DNA from: Raphanus sativus
Lineage: Eukaryota; Streptophyta; Magnoliopsida; Brassicales; Brassicaceae
NCBI RefSeq assembly: GCF_000801105.2
Contig: NC_079517.1
Coordinates: 22,577,579-22,641,578, forward strand
Direction of reading: 5' to 3'
DNA length: 64,000 nt
Shown here piece by piece: positions 46,003 to 57,069 of the stretch (positions within the stretch are counted from its first letter, which is position 1; every line of letters starts with the position of its first letter). A model generated the notes under the pieces. That model saw only the letters and a program-made list of their open reading frames with translations. It had not been told where the DNA came from and did no database searches. A program made the translations under genes and the position numbers.

Positions 46003-46241
46003 CAGTTTCAGATTCTTTAGCCACAGTTGCAGTCAACCCAGCTACAGAAGAGGACTTCCTAGATGTATACACAGACGTTGGCACTACGCCTACGGTGTAG
46101 ATGCATCAACAAGCGACACTGAAGGGATTTTTACAAAATATAAAAAAGCAGCAATTAATATCCAATGAGAACCAGTTATGAATGAGGATTTGGCAAAGAC
46201 ATTTATGTCTCCTCTAAGATTGATGCCTTCATGAATGGTCT
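46003..46241 (-). pseudogene. MCM6-like helicase gene fragment
   Basis: On the minus strand two pieces of an MCM protein are readable. The first follows an intron-like acceptor (TTGCAG at about 46250-46255) and gives HETIHEGINLRGDINV. The second gives [20 protein letters not shown] then [10 protein letters not shown] and ends at a GTGAGT donor (45997-46002). In plant MCM6 these strings flank the Walker A region (INLRGDINVCIVGDP...[20 protein letters not shown]). Here the Walker A part is lost and the linking sequence has stops, so no helicase can be made. The retained splice donor shows that genomic DNA, not cDNA, was copied, as in transposon gene capture or segmental duplication. Confidence 0.75.
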
Positions 46242-46671
46242 CATGAACATCTGCAAGGAACAGTATAAGTTCATGACAACAATGGTAAAAATTCCTGTTT
46301 GTATCATCTATTCAGGGTAAGTTCTTTCATTGGGGTTGATTGAGCTCCCTATACCGACACAACTTAAAACAATAGCAATATTTTTTGTTTCAGAGATCAG
46401 ACAATGAAGCACAATCAATACTCACCAGAAATATCGAGGTATGCCTCAGGCAAAATAGGAGGCTACTATCAATTGGATTTCTTGAGCCGTTAAAAATGTG
46501 CCTAAGCATGTTTTGAGATACATGTGTTTTCAGTACCCCCTCTCCCCCCCCCTCCTCTTTTGCGAAGAAAAAGAATAAAAAAAAGTGTCAGGTGTCACTG
46601 AATGTCCCCTTCTCTTTTATGACGTGGACGCAGGAGAAGGTTCGGAAGCCAACTTTATATATAAAGATATA
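46242..46671. other. Spacer with unassigned exon-like pieces
   Basis: A plus-strand segment near 46394-46438 is bounded by TTTCAG and GTATGC and could be a captured exon; I could not identify it. A C run near 46540 and AG-rich sequence follow. Confidence 0.35.
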
Positions 46672-46875
46672 TGAGATATTAAACTAAGTCTCACATTAGA
46701 GAATTAGACAAGGAGTGTCTAATATATAAAGAAAAGTCTAACTCTAATTAGTACGAGGTCTTTTAGAATGGAAACCAAAAGTAAATCAATGCGGGCTTGC
46801 CTATTAGGTTCAAAGTGGACAACATCGTACTAATCGGAAAATAGAGTTGGATATGGGTTCACACAATTCCCAACA
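46672..46875 (+). repeat. TRIM 5' LTR
   Basis: 204 bp, about 95% like the right LTR by eye (for example aagtctcacatt versus aagtcccacatt). Confidence 0.85.
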
Positions 46876-47061
46876 ATTGGTATCAGAGCGGTTGACGAGA
46901 AATATGCATGAAGACCTAAATATCCTTCGAGTGGTGAACGGGTATATCCTATGAGTTAGGAATGATGAGAGGTGTGTGTGGCATAGATCAAGTTAAGACG
47001 ATCCTAAAAATCAGTTGCGGGACGGAAGATGAATGTGATCCTTAGTTTGAGGGGGAGAATG

Positions 47062-47266
47062 TGAGATATCAAACTAAGTCCCACATTAGAGAATTAGACA
47101 ATGAGTGTCTAATATATAAAGAAAAGTCCAACTCTAATTAGTACGAGGCCTTTTGGAATGGAAACCAAAAGTAAATCCATGTGGGCTTGCCTATTAGGCC
47201 CAAAGTGGACAATATCGTACTAATCGGATAAATAGAGTTGGATATGGGTTCACACAATTTCCAACA
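47062..47266 (+). repeat. TRIM 3' LTR
   Basis: 205 bp copy of 46672-46875 with scattered substitutions and one extra base. Confidence 0.85.
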
Positions 47267-47974
47267 AGATAATCATTAGAAAATTAATAGATAAATAAAA
47301 TTTCATATAAATATTTAAACTAAATTTATTTAACCTTTTTAATACGCAAAATTTTTTAATTATTCAATTTAATATCTGAACTAATTATTTTGGTCACTTT
47401 AGTATACAAGCTATTAAATTCTTACCCATTTTAATACTCAAACTATACTTATTTCAAACAAAAAATATTAATAAGTATTAGATGAAGTAAAAAAATCAAT
47501 AAAATTCACAAAATCCTAAAAATATATAATCTTATTTTAAATATTAAAAATAAAATAAATTAAATTGTGAATAATCTTAAATTGTGTAATAAAAGTTTAA
47601 ATTTTTAAATGGAAAACATATTTTTCTTCAAAATTAAGTGTTTATAAAAGAAATTTAAATGTAGAATATTTTTAGGTGTTATCTTAGGTTTTGGAAAAAA
47701 AATAAATCTCGTTTGATAGTTATTAATATTTTGATTAAAATAAATATAGTTTAGGTATTAAATGGATGCAGTATTAAAAATTGTGTATCAAAATAATAAA
47801 AAATTATGTAAAGTATTATATTGGATAGATAAAAAAGTTAAGTATTAAAATTTAGTTATTAAATTTAGTTGGGTGTTTTTATGATTTTTTCCTTGAAGAT
47901 GAGACTAGATAAACCCTAGAGTATATAGATTCTACAATAGTCACCCACCGTTGGCGACCACCTCCGTTCTGGCC
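47267..47974. other. AT-rich region upstream of the F-box pseudogene
   Basis: Very AT-rich with poly(A/T) tracts; no gene seen. The last part may contain the old F-box promoter. Confidence 0.5.
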
Positions 47975-48384
47975 ATGTCTTCACTGTATCCATATTCAAC
48001 CCCCGTCACTAGTAAAAGGTTCGTCATTCTCAAGCAGTTATACAGCCTATACTACAGTTGTAATTAATTTGACAACTTCAGTTGAGTATCCTATGATACA
48101 TATAACAACATTCACTTTTTGCTTGTTTTGAGGTTGATTCATGATGGTTGTTTTGTAGAACTAAAACTCAGAGAGAAGATGCATTGCCTAGATACAAGTA
48201 TCTCATTCTCAGATCTCCCATCAAGTCTCTTGGAAGTAATAATGTCTCGTCTTGTCTTAAAAGACAACATATGTGCATCAGCTGTTTGCAAGTCATGGTG
48301 TGAAGCTGCAGTGTCTGTTCGTGTAGTGGAAAAGCATCCGTGGCTTATGTGCTTTGATATAAACGTTGTAGTTTGTTTGAAATC

Positions 48385-48637
48385 TGTTGGATAAGCTTCA
48401 AAGATAGCTTAGGAAACAAGTTATTCATAAAAGGAAGTTTGAATAACTAAAAAGGAAAAACTTGATTTAGATTTATGTTAAGTTTCTAGATCACATTGTA
48501 ATAGGTTAAGCTAAGACCCTATATATAGAGATCTATATTGTAAGATGATCTCAAGAAGTTAAGAGTTTAATAAAACGAAGAAACTGTTTTATTAACAAGC
48601 TTTGCACATTCACACAATCGATCCTTAGGCGACTTTA
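48385..48637 (+). repeat. Copia 5' LTR
   Basis: 253 bp, TGTTGGATAAG to GGCGACTTTA. The 3' terminal bases are TTTA rather than the usual CA. A TATA box (CTATATATA) lies at 48520-48528. Confidence 0.95.
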
Positions 48638-48639
48638 TT

Positions 48640-48651
48640 TGGTATCAGAGC
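48640..48651 (+). other. Copia primer binding site (tRNA-Met type)
   Basis: TGGTATCAGAGC, two bases after the 5' LTR. Confidence 0.92.
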
Positions 48652-48691
48652 TTAGGTTTTTGTGTGATTGTGAAGTCGAGAAGCTGTATCC

Positions 48692-51600
48692 ATGGCTGAT
48701 ACAAAAGCTTTAACAGAGATGAAGCCACTAGGAAGAAGAGAAGACTTTCCGAGTGCTGTAATCTGTCCGATGCTCAATACGACGAACTACACTGTTTGGG
48801 CAAAGAGGATGAAGATTCTGTTAAAGGTTCACAAAGTTTGGGGTGCAGTAGATCCAGGCACTGACGACGAAGAAAGAAACGACCTCGCGACGGGACTTCT
48901 GTTCGGTTCAATACCTGAAGCGATGGTTTTACAAGCCGGAGAAGATGACTCCCCTAAAGTTATATGGGAAGCCATTAAAACCAGAAACCTTGGTGTTGAA
49001 CGCGTTAAAGAAGCTCGTCTACTAACGCTGATGAATGAATTCGATCGATTAAGTATGGAAGACTCAGACAGTATAGATAACTTCACGAGCAAGTTAACAG
49101 AGCTTGCATCAAAAGCGTCCTCGTTGGGACAGAGCATTGATCAACCAAAGCTCGTGAAGAAACTTCTCAACAGTCTACCAATGAAATTCATTCACATGAC
49201 GGCATCAATAGAACAGATGCTTGATCTAAACAAAACCTCGTTTGAAGATATTATTGGAAGACTCAAAGCATATGAAGAACGAGTCAAAGGCAAAACTGCA
49301 TATGATCAACAAAACAATCTGTTGTTCTCAAGCACTGAAACATCAAGCGATCAGAACTCGAGAGGCAGAGGAAGAGGATCATATCGTGGTCGTGGTCAAG
49401 GAAACAGAGGTAGAGGACGAGGAAGAAGCAACACTGGCGAGGGGAACAAAGAGAAGAAAGACTACTCCCAGATCACATGCTTCAATTGTAAGAAGAAGGG
49501 ACACTTCAAATCCGTGTGTCCTGAGAAGAAAGAAGAGAAACAAGAGCTCAACAAGACAGAGACGGAGATAGCAGAAGCTGTGTTATACATGCATCAAGTT
49601 GTGTATCTCAACGAAGAGAAAGTCTTACCGAATTCACTAGAGCCAAGCAAGAAAGAAGATGGTATATGGTATCTAGACAACGGTGCGAGCAATCACATGA
49701 CTGGTGAAAAATCTTACTTCTCAGAGCTCAACGAGAACATCAAAGGAAAAGTCAAGTTCGGAGATGGCTCGTATGTAGATATAAACGGCAAAGGATCTAT
49801 TCTCTTTGAAGCCAAGACAGGGGAACAGAAGCTCCTAACCGACATATATTACATACCGAACTTGAAGAGTAACATACTAAGTCTGGGTCAAGCAACTGAA
49901 CAAGGGTGTGACATAAGGATGAAAGAGAATTACCTCACTTTGAGAGATCCAAGCGGTAGACTTTTGGTGAAAGTTCAGAGAGCTTCTAATCGTCTATATA
50001 AGATATCACTCAAAGTCGGTAAACCTACTTGTCTACTCGCAAAGATCAAGGAGGAACCATGGAGATGGCACGCACGCCTTGGTCATATAAGCTTCAAGAC
50101 AATAAGGGCCATGGCAACACATGATATGGTTCGTGGCTTACCTGAAATACATGAAGAGAAGCAGCTGTGTGACTCATGTTTGGTCGGGAAGCAGACGCGT
50201 CACAGCTTTCCTGCAGCAACTGCATACAGAGCTTCGGTTGCTCTCGAGCTGTTACACGCGGATCTGTGCGGTCCCATATCACCGGCAACACAAGGTCACA
50301 ACAACTATATCTTCGTCATAGTTGATGATTGTACGAGATATATGTGGTCTATTTTGTTGAGAGAAAAGAGTGAAGCCTTTGATAGATTCAAGAGTTTTAA
50401 AGCCCTTGTTGAGAGGGAAGCAAACAAGACAATCGGAACACTCCGTACGGATAGAGGAGGAGAGTTCACGTCAAAGGATTTCCAAGACTTCTGCAACAAA
50501 CATGGCATCAAACGCCATTTAACAGCACCATATACTCCACAACAGAATGGAGTTGTGGAGAGAAGGAATCGTACTTTAATGGAGATGACTCGAAGCATGA
50601 TGAAAGCTATGAAGGTACCGAACTACATGTGGGGAGAAGCCGTGCGACACGCAACATATGTGATCAATCGTGTTCCTACTAGAGCATTGAAGAATAAAAC
50701 TCCATACGAAAGCTTGAAGGGAGGAAAGCCTAACGTAGGTCACATAAGAGTTTTTGGATGTGTTGCTCACGCGAAAGTAGATTCAGTTCATCTAAGGAAA
50801 CTTGATGATCGTTCTCAAGCTCTTGTTCATCTTGGAATCAAACCAGGCACGAAAGCTTATCGACTTTATAATCCTACCTTCAAAAGGATAGTCGTAAGTC
50901 GGGACGTAATTTTTGACGAGAAGACTTGTTGGAATTGGAAGGGAGCTACTAAGGAAGGACAAGACGACTCTGGTATGTTCCGTATGACGTGGGGATTGAC
51001 TGTAAACGAAGGGAATGGTCCGTTTATAGCCAGCACACAACAAGAAGAAACCGCGAATGCAGAAACAGAGCAGCAAGAAGACGAAACAGGTGTTACACAC
51101 GCAGAATTAGATGTAACACACAACGAAGAAGAAGAAGTTGAACAAAGCTCGACACAGGAAGTAAGGCGCTCAACTCGTCAAACAAGTAAACCTAGTTACC
51201 TAGATGACTACATTTTACTTGCTGAGATAGAATGTGAGCTGCTGCTTCATGTTATCAATGATGAGCCAAAGAATTTCCAAGAAGCTAAGGGAGATAAAAG
51301 ATGGACGAAGGCATGTGAAGACGAGATCCATTCGATCAACATAAACGAGACATGGACGCTAACAGACAAGCCAGCTGGAGCAAAGATCATCGGTCTCAAG
51401 TGGATCTTCAAGATCAAAAGAAACGCTGATGGATCTATCAACAAGTTCAAAGCGAGACTCGTAGCTAAAGGTTACGTACAAGAACATGGTATCGACTTTG
51501 ATGAAGTGTTTGCACCAGTGGCTCGTTTAGAGACCATAAGACTCCTGATTGGGTTAGCTGCTGCGAACAAGTGGAAGATTCACCATCTAGACGTCAAGAC

Positions 51601-52828
51601 AGCATTCTTACATGGTGAGTTACACGAAGAAGTTTATGTGTCACAGCCTGAAGGGTTTGAAAAAAAGGGAGAAGAGCATAAGGTTTTCAAACTCTCCAAG
51701 GCCTTGTATGGATTGAAACAAGCTCCACGAGCTTGGAACATAAAGCTTGATCGAACTTTGAAGCAACTCGGCTTCAAGAGGTGTTCTAAAGAAAATTCGG
51801 TCTATCGAAAGGATGATAAAGGAAAGCTTCTTATCGTGGCTATCTACGTTGACGACTTATTCATTACCGGAGACTCTGCAAAAGAAATCTCAGAGTTTAA
51901 GAAGAACATGTCGAAGAACTTTGAGATGTCTGATTTGGGTCTTCTAACATACTACCTCGGATTGGAAGTAAGACAAAGCTCAAAGTACATCATGATCAAT
52001 CAAGAAGCGTATGCGATGAGAGTATTGGAGGAAGCTGCAATGGACGACTGCAACTCGACATGTATACCCATGGAGTTCGGTCTGCAACTCTCAAAAGGCC
52101 TCGACGAACCTGAGATAGATGCTACACTTTATCGAAGAAGAATTGGCTGTCTCAGATATCTTATGCACTCAAGACCAGACATGTGTTACGCAGTGGGCAT
52201 CTTGAGTAGATATATGCACTCACTAAGAACGTCTCACGGCAACGCACTGAAGCAAGTGCTAAGGTACTTAAAGGGAACAGTCGGGTACGGATTATCTTAC
52301 GAGCAAGGTGGATCAATGAATCTCGTGGGATATAGTGATAGTAGTCACAACACGGATCCGGACGATGGAAGAAGTACGACAGGTCACTTGTTTTGTCTAG
52401 GAGAAACGTCAATCACTTGGTGCTCACAGAAGCAAGACACGGTGTCTTTAAGCTCGTGTGAAGCAGAGTATATGGCGGCAACAGAAGCAGCAAAGCAGGC
52501 GGTCTGGATACAAGATTTGATAAGTGAGATTACAGGAAAAGAGATGAAGAAGACGATGATACGAGTGGACAACAAGTCAGCTATATCATTAGCCAAGAAT
52601 CCCGTGTTTCACCGTAGGAGCAAGCACATTCACAAGAGGTTCCATTTCATTCGCGAACGAGTAGAGCAAGACGAGATTGATGTGGAACATGTTCCTGGAG
52701 AAAAGCAGAAAGCGGACATTCTAACTAAAGCTTTAGCAAGAATCAAGTTCAAAGAGATGAGGGAGCTGATTCAAGTTCAAGACTTAAGCAAAGATGGCTT
52801 GAAGATTAGAAGGGAGAATGTTGGATAA
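48692..52828 (+). CDS. Copia gag-pol polyprotein, intact
   Basis: A 1378-residue ORF without stops. The gag has [20 protein letters not shown] and [13 protein letters not shown], an Arg/Gly-rich stretch, and a zinc knuckle [14 protein letters not shown] (about residue 263). The protease motif is [13 protein letters not shown] (about 326). Integrase has H/C zinc binding (HARLGH...CDSCLVGKQ, about 460-505) and a D-D-E core ([26 protein letters not shown], about 520-620). Reverse transcriptase has [21 protein letters not shown] and the catalytic [12 protein letters not shown] (about 1050). RNase H has [22 protein letters not shown] and KADILTKAL. The order PR-INT-RT-RH defines Copia. The stop codon lies 10 bases inside the 3' LTR. 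Everything needed for mobility appears to be present. Confidence 0.96.
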   Translation: MADTKALTEMKPLGRREDFPSAVICPMLNTTNYTVWAKRMKILLKVHKVWGAVDPGTDDEERNDLATGLLFGSIPEAMVLQAGEDDSPKVIWEAIKTRNLGVERVKEARLLTLMNEFDRLSMEDSDSIDNFTSKLTELASKASSLGQSIDQPKLVKKLLNSLPMKFIHMTASIEQMLDLNKTSFEDIIGRLKAYEERVKGKTAYDQQNNLLFSSTETSSDQNSRGRGRGSYRGRGQGNRGRGRGRSNTGEGNKEKKDYSQITCFNCKKKGHFKSVCPEKKEEKQELNKTETEIAEAVLYMHQVVYLNEEKVLPNSLEPSKKEDGIWYLDNGASNHMTGEKSYFSELNENIKGKVKFGDGSYVDINGKGSILFEAKTGEQKLLTDIYYIPNLKSNILSLGQATEQGCDIRMKENYLTLRDPSGRLLVKVQRASNRLYKISLKVGKPTCLLAKIKEEPWRWHARLGHISFKTIRAMATHDMVRGLPEIHEEKQLCDSCLVGKQTRHSFPAATAYRASVALELLHADLCGPISPATQGHNNYIFVIVDDCTRYMWSILLREKSEAFDRFKSFKALVEREANKTIGTLRTDRGGEFTSKDFQDFCNKHGIKRHLTAPYTPQQNGVVERRNRTLMEMTRSMMKAMKVPNYMWGEAVRHATYVINRVPTRALKNKTPYESLKGGKPNVGHIRVFGCVAHAKVDSVHLRKLDDRSQALVHLGIKPGTKAYRLYNPTFKRIVVSRDVIFDEKTCWNWKGATKEGQDDSGMFRMTWGLTVNEGNGPFIASTQQEETANAETEQQEDETGVTHAELDVTHNEEEEVEQSSTQEVRRSTRQTSKPSYLDDYILLAEIECELLLHVINDEPKNFQEAKGDKRWTKACEDEIHSININETWTLTDKPAGAKIIGLKWIFKIKRNADGSINKFKARLVAKGYVQEHGIDFDEVFAPVARLETIRLLIGLAAANKWKIHHLDVKTAFLHGELHEEVYVSQPEGFEKKGEEHKVFKLSKALYGLKQAPRAWNIKLDRTLKQLGFKRCSKENSVYRKDDKGKLLIVAIYVDDLFITGDSAKEISEFKKNMSKNFEMSDLGLLTYYLGLEVRQSSKYIMINQEAYAMRVLEEAAMDDCNSTCIPMEFGLQLSKGLDEPEIDATLYRRRIGCLRYLMHSRPDMCYAVGILSRYMHSLRTSHGNALKQVLRYLKGTVGYGLSYEQGGSMNLVGYSDSSHNTDPDDGRSTTGHLFCLGETSITWCSQKQDTVSLSSCEAEYMAATEAAKQAVWIQDLISEITGKEMKKTMIRVDNKSAISLAKNPVFHRRSKHIHKRFHFIRERVEQDEIDVEHVPGEKQKADILTKALARIKFKEMRELIQVQDLSKDGLKIRRENVG
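52808..52818 (+). other. Copia polypurine tract
   Basis: AGAAGGGAGAA, abutting the 3' LTR and inside the coding sequence. Confidence 0.75.
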
Positions 52829-53071
52829 GCTTCAAAGATAGCTTAGGAAACAAGTTATTCATAAAAGGAAGTTTGAATAACTAAAAAGGAAAAACTTGAT
52901 TTAGATTTATGTTAAGTTTCTAGATCACATTGTAATAGGTTAAGCTAAGACCTTATATATAGAGATCTATATTGTAAGATGATCTCAAGAAGTTAAGAGT
53001 TTAATAAAACGAAGAAACTGTTTTATTAACAAGCTTTGCACATTCACACAATCGATCCTTAGGCGACTTTA
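52819..53071 (+). repeat. Copia 3' LTR
   Basis: 253 bp. It differs from the 5' LTR at one visible base (accttatata for accctatata). AATAAA at 53003-53008 could serve as a poly(A) signal. Confidence 0.95.
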
Positions 53072-53904
53072 AAATCCGCGATCCGGTACGATCAAAGTTG
53101 TACACTACGCATCTTCCAGAGCTGGCTGAAACAACTGTGTGTTACACAAAAGATGGCTGGTTACTTATGTACACTTCTATCTCAAAGGACATGTTTTTCT
53201 TCAACCCGTTTTCTCGGGAGCTCGTAAGCTTGCCTAAGTTCTCGTTGCCATACCAGGCAATCGCGTTCTCTACTCCTCCTACATCGGATAACTGTGTGTT
53301 GGTAGCTCTAGACTTTGTTACAAGAGTTCAAGAGAGAAGAATACTTATAAGGACTTGCCATTCCTGGAGCAACTGAGTGGATCACCGAGGCCTTCCCTAC
53401 TCATTTACCGTTTTATAGGCATAGCAGGCTTGTCTATCTCAATGAACGATTCTATTGCTTTACCATAGAAGGAGGCTACTTGTGTTCCTTTCACCCATCT
53501 TCCCGGACATGGGTTTGTGTCATCAAGATGCATATGTCTATTCATCAACGACAAGGTTGAATGGGACAAGAGAGAAACTTTCTTGGCAGAGAGGAAAGGA
53601 GAGCTCTTTCTCATGTTTGCATGCAGTAAGGAGAAGCCACTAGTGTTTAAACTAGTCTCTTCGCAATGGGAGGAGGTGACTATTACTGACCTTGAAGGTT
53701 TCACAGCCTTCTTCAGTTCTTATATAACTCTGAGTTGAGAAGAGGAACAACCTCTGCGTCCCATGGTTTGGTGTCAAGCGCAAGCGTTGTGTATATATCC
53801 TACTCTTTTGATACAAGCAGCTGCAATCCGGCTCAGGAAAGTTTGAACTGGCTAGAACTCATCCCTCGCCAAAAGAGCCTCTGGATCGATTCTGCCGAGT
53901 TACG

Positions 53905-54744
53905 TTTTAGACTCTTTGCATGAAGATTGATTAGCTTTTATCTTTTTAAATAGAAAAGCAGTCATTCAAATATGTTAGTTTTGTCTTTTATTTCAGTTTA
54001 CACTTGAATATTTCTTGTGCTAAGAGAGAAAATATCAAAGCAACCTCTGTTCTTACAAATGGCTAATCGATAAGATACACTTGTGCCGTACAGTTGTCAA
54101 CATTCGAAAATTTTATTGTATTGGTTCATACTGGAACAAGTAACAACATGAAATCAACATAGACAGTATTGAATATTCAATTACATAACTTTTAAACAGT
54201 AAAACAAAACCTAATCACAACCGAGATAACAACACAGCCTTGGTCGTACCCAACAACCACCGTCTCCATATATTTCTCAATCGAGGTCAAGATCAAAATC
54301 GTCGTTATCATCGGGAAAACTCGGGACGATAGTATCAATCTCGACCCGTATCCTCTCAATCTCCGGCGAATCAGACACGGACACGTGTTTCTTTAAATCC
54401 AAGATATCAATAGTTAGCGTATGAACGATGTCAGAGAAAGAAGGGACTTGGATAATCTCAAGAATATGAAAGACGTTGGCTTCTATCTGCTCCCTATCGC
54501 CACCGATGAGCCACTCTCTATCGAACTCGTGGGTTTGACGAACGATTCGGGTTTCTAAATTGCAGAAGTCTTCAAGATCATCGTCTGAATCTGAATCTGA
54601 GCGTCTGGGGGCTTTCCTGTAAACCAATACGAAATCAAAGACAAGGTTAGGGTTGTTGTTGAGGTTGTGTTGAGTGTTGGTGAAGACTGGGTCGAAGGAG
54701 ATGAAGGAGTCGGGTTCGTCGTCGCAGTATCCAAACCACACCAT
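53905..54744. repeat. Segmental duplication, copy A
   Basis: From the end of the F-box pseudogene through the acidic-protein gene this DNA is repeated at 63383-64000 with about 95% identity by eye. The duplicated block also includes F-box sequence further left, seen again at 56119-56448. Confidence 0.88.
54277..54744 (-). CDS. Acidic protein of unknown function
   Basis: An intronless ORF of 155 residues with an ATG at 54744 (MVWFGYCDDEPDSFISFDPV). I recognise no catalytic motif. It is strongly acidic, with SDSDSDDDLEDF in the middle and a C-terminal PDDNDDFDLDLD tail. The centre (FDREWLIGGDREQIEANVFH and DIVHTLTIDILDLKK) looks helical. There is no signal peptide, membrane segment or zinc-binding pattern. 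A second copy, cut by the window edge, lies at 63782. The two copies keep the frame where they can be compared, which supports a real gene. It resembles the N-terminal part of some Brassicaceae RING proteins only vaguely, and that is not a firm call. Confidence 0.65.
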   Translation of the reverse strand: MVWFGYCDDEPDSFISFDPVFTNTQHNLNNNPNLVFDFVLVYRKAPRRSDSDSDDDLEDFCNLETRIVRQTHEFDREWLIGGDREQIEANVFHILEIIQVPSFSDIVHTLTIDILDLKKHVSVSDSPEIERIRVEIDTIVPSFPDDNDDFDLDLD

Positions 54745-54869
54745 GATTTGTTGTTGTAAGAAAGATTGATGACTTTGAAACTGGATTCGTTATTTATTTA
54801 GGGATGAGAAGTGAGAACAGAGACGGTTTAAAGAGAACAGAAAGAGTTTAAACTCTGAATAACTTGTTT

Positions 54870-55185
54870 AGAGGTGGAGAAGTATACGCTCATATTTATA
54901 GTTTTTTTATTTCCTTTTTCCGTTGACCCAATTTCCTTTTTGTTTTATTATATTTCCTTTTTTCTCATCTGACTCTTTTTTTCAAGTCTCGATACCTCTT
55001 TTAATTTTCACTAATTAACTTGCCTAAATGTGAAGAAGTATACTAATATTTACAGTTTTTATTTCCTTTTCTCCGTTGACCCAATTTTTGTTTTTGTTTT
55101 ATTATATTTTTTTTTTCTCATCTGACTCCTTTTTCAAATCTCGATTACCTCTTTTAATTTTAACTAATTAAACTTGCCCAAATGT
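54870..55185. repeat. Two tandem copies of about 150 bp
   Basis: The blocks 54870-55025 and 55030-55185 both contain GAAGTATAC, TTTATTTCC, CCGTTGACCCAATTT, TTTCTCATCTGACTC and CCTCTTTTAATTTT in the same order. They lie upstream of the acidic-protein gene. Confidence 0.75.
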
Positions 55186-56118
55186 ATTAATGATATTAAT
55201 ATTAATTCTTTAATGCTAGGTAATTATACCATAAACTGTGAAAATATTGCATTGACAATATTACAGCCAACAATTTTACATTTTGTATAAAGATTAATAT
55301 AAAACTATATGATAATCCGAGAGTATTTTTTTAAGAAAATATTGTACTTAGATATTATAAACAATATATTTTTTATCAATATTTTTTTTACATTTGATTA
55401 GCGGTGGACATTGGAGTACCATTTAGTCCGATTCGAATCTTTACGAATTTGGTTCGGTTCGGGTTTGGGTTTGATACTTTTTTTTTCAAAAACTAAAGTT
55501 GATATATATTTTAAATTTTCAAAATCTAAAAATAAAAAATAATATATAGCATATAAATTTGAATAATGTATGCCAAAATACTTAATTTAACATAAAAATT
55601 GGTTTACCTTAAATATTTGGATAAGAAAACAATAAATATTTTAATGTATTTTAGGTATTTTAAGTATCATTTAGCTATTTTAAACATGTATTTATAACTA
55701 TTTATATATATTTTAAAGCTTTTTGGACAGCTTTAAAATGTCTTATATATTTTGTATATTCATTTAGATATTAAATTTTAAAATAACTAATATATTTAAG
55801 TATATAAATCTAGTTCGGATATATCACTACAAGAAAACATATGATTAACGAGGACGGATTTCGTCGTAAATACCTCGTAAAAGAGGTTTGATGACCATTT
55901 TGTCGTTGTTTAGTTTTCGTTCAGAATCATCATTCTTTTTTACATAGTTATATTTCTTTTTTTCTTTGTTGACAATAGTATAAAATTTATAGGCTATGCT
56001 TTTGGTTTCATTCTTTTATATTGTTTTAAAATTATATTAAATATATAATAAAATTTCTATTAAAGGACCTCAGTTTTAAAATTTTCCTTAGATCTCTAGA
56101 AACCTTCTCACGACACTG
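55186..56118. other. AT-rich spacer with GTTCGG relic and CACTA end
   Basis: Includes a decayed GGTTCGGTTCGGGTTTGGG stretch near 55440-55475 and a lone CACTA terminus at 55825. No gene is seen. Confidence 0.5.
55825..55905 (+). mobile_element. Single CACTA (En/Spm) terminus
   Basis: CACTACAAGAAAACATATG is the typical start of plant CACTA elements and is followed by subterminal motifs (GACGGATTTCGTCGTAAATA, CCTCGTAAAA). I found no matching inverted end in the window, so only one end survives. Confidence 0.7.
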
Positions 56119-56448
56119 CGTGGCTTATGTGCTTTGATAAACGTTGTAGTTTGTTTGGCAGAGAGGAAATGAGAACTCTTTCTCATGTTTGCATGCAGTA
56201 AGGAGAAGCCACTAGTGTTTAAACTAGTCTCTTCGCAATGGGAGGAGGTGACAAGTACTGACCTTGAAGGTTTCACAGCCTTCTTCAGTTCTTATAACTC
56301 TGAGTTGAGAACTAATCTCCCATTGATGAGGAACAACCTCTGCTTCCCATGGTTTGGTGTCAAGCGCAAGCGCAAGCGTTGCGTATCCTACTCTTTTGAT
56401 AGAAGCAGCTACAATCCGCCTCTGGATCGATCCGCCAAGTAACGTTTT
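56119..56448 (+). pseudogene. Second F-box/DUF295 copy, internally deleted
   Basis: It starts with WLMCFDKRCSLF, jumps directly to the C-terminal part (REE then MFACSKEKPLVFKLVSSQWE, TDLEGFTAFFSSYNSE) and ends NPPLDRSAK before a TAA. The whole middle of DUF295 and the F-box are missing. It is useful because it lacks the two-base insertion of the 48-kb copy. Its 3' flank is cut by an LTR element at 56449 and resumes at 63383. Confidence 0.85.
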
Positions 56449-56826
56449 TGATGCAGCGCATACTATGGACCATGAGCTTACGGGATATGCATGTTTGTAC
56501 AGTTTCTATTTTATTTAGCCATTATATTAATTACGAGGGTAAGTACAATTTGTGTAGATTAGAATGTGGAGATATGGTTAAGATCTCGTTAGCCTAGTAT
56601 ATATAGTTTGATTTATAGCTTTGTAAACATTATTGATTATTGAATTTATAAAAACCCTAGAACTTTCAGTTATTCTTTCCTTGTCTTCGGCATTCTTCGG
56701 AATCAACGAATATCAAGAACCCTCGTTTGAACGGCTATTCGGAATCAACGATCATTGAGTCCTCGTCGAGCGGCCATTCCTGTGAGAATCAACGATCTTC
56801 GAGTCTATCAGCTTGACGCTGCGCCA
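56449..56826 (+). repeat. 5' LTR of the unrecognised element
   Basis: 378 bp, TGATGCAGCGCATAC to GACGCTGCGCCA. It contains TATATATAG and poly(A)-like AATTTATAAAAACCC signals. Confidence 0.9.
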
Positions 56827-56829
56827 GTT

Positions 56830-56841
56830 TGGTATCAGAGC
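56830..56841 (+). other. Primer binding site (tRNA-Met type)
   Basis: TGGTATCAGAGC, three bases after the 5' LTR. Confidence 0.9.
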
Positions 56842-56878
56842 AAGCACGTTCTTACCCAGATTTTTTTTTCAAAAATCA

Positions 56879-57069
56879 TGGCGTGGGACAACTATACTTC
56901 TTCATTGGATCGATGTAGCAACGAATCAGTAAATGATTGGGTTGAGTCGAGCCGTAAACGTCTGGAGACTCATGAAACGAGTCAATCCTCTATCTGTCGA
57001 TCAGTACATCAATTGATCGAACTAGTTTCACAACGACTAGATAAGCATGACACTTTTCACAGCCAATAA
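56879..57069 (+). CDS. Short ORF at the gag position, unknown
   Basis: 63 codons, MAWDNYTSSLDRCSNESVND to DKHDTFHSQ. It starts 38 bases after the primer site, as a gag would. No known gag motif is present. It overlaps the next ORF by 23 bases in another frame, which suggests that one longer protein was broken by a frameshift. Confidence 0.5.

Larger units (their letters stand above)
46672..47266 (+). mobile_element. TRIM (miniature LTR retrotransposon)
   Basis: The LTRs at 46672-46875 and 47062-47266 are about 204 bp and begin TGAGATAT, ending in CAACA. Between them lies under 190 bp: a Met-type primer site (TGGTATCAGAGCGG, from 46878) and a polypurine tract (TTTGAGGGGGAGAA, from 47047), with no ORF. 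The 5 bp on each side (ATATA, AGATA) match at four of five positions. This is the standard TRIM layout; such elements are moved in trans. Confidence 0.88.
48380..53076 (+). mobile_element. Intact Ty1/Copia retrotransposon
   Basis: The element is 48385-53071 (4687 bp) with target duplication AAATC (48380-48384 and 53072-53076) and 253-bp LTRs that differ by one base that I can see. It has a single uninterrupted gag-pol ORF, so it is young and may be able to move. It sits inside the coding exon of an F-box pseudogene. Confidence 0.96.
47975..53922 (+). pseudogene. F-box/DUF295 gene split by a Copia element
   Basis: Exon 1 (47975-48018, MSSLYPYSTPVTSK) joins exon 2 (from 48172) in frame. Exon 2 encodes the F-box, SFSDLPSSLLEVIMSRLVLK then DNICASAVCKSWCEAAVSV, and HPWLMCFD. 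The Copia element then splits it. It resumes at 53077 with RDPVRSKLYTTHLPELAE, CYTKDGWLLMYTS and FFFNPFSRELVSLPKF, the DUF295 domain. Before the Copia insertion the frame is already shifted: the 56-kb paralogue reads FDKRCSLF where this copy has two extra bases. Further frameshifts occur near 53345 and 53550. Family members act as substrate receptors of SCF ubiquitin ligases, sometimes organellar. This copy cannot make a full protein. Confidence 0.88.
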
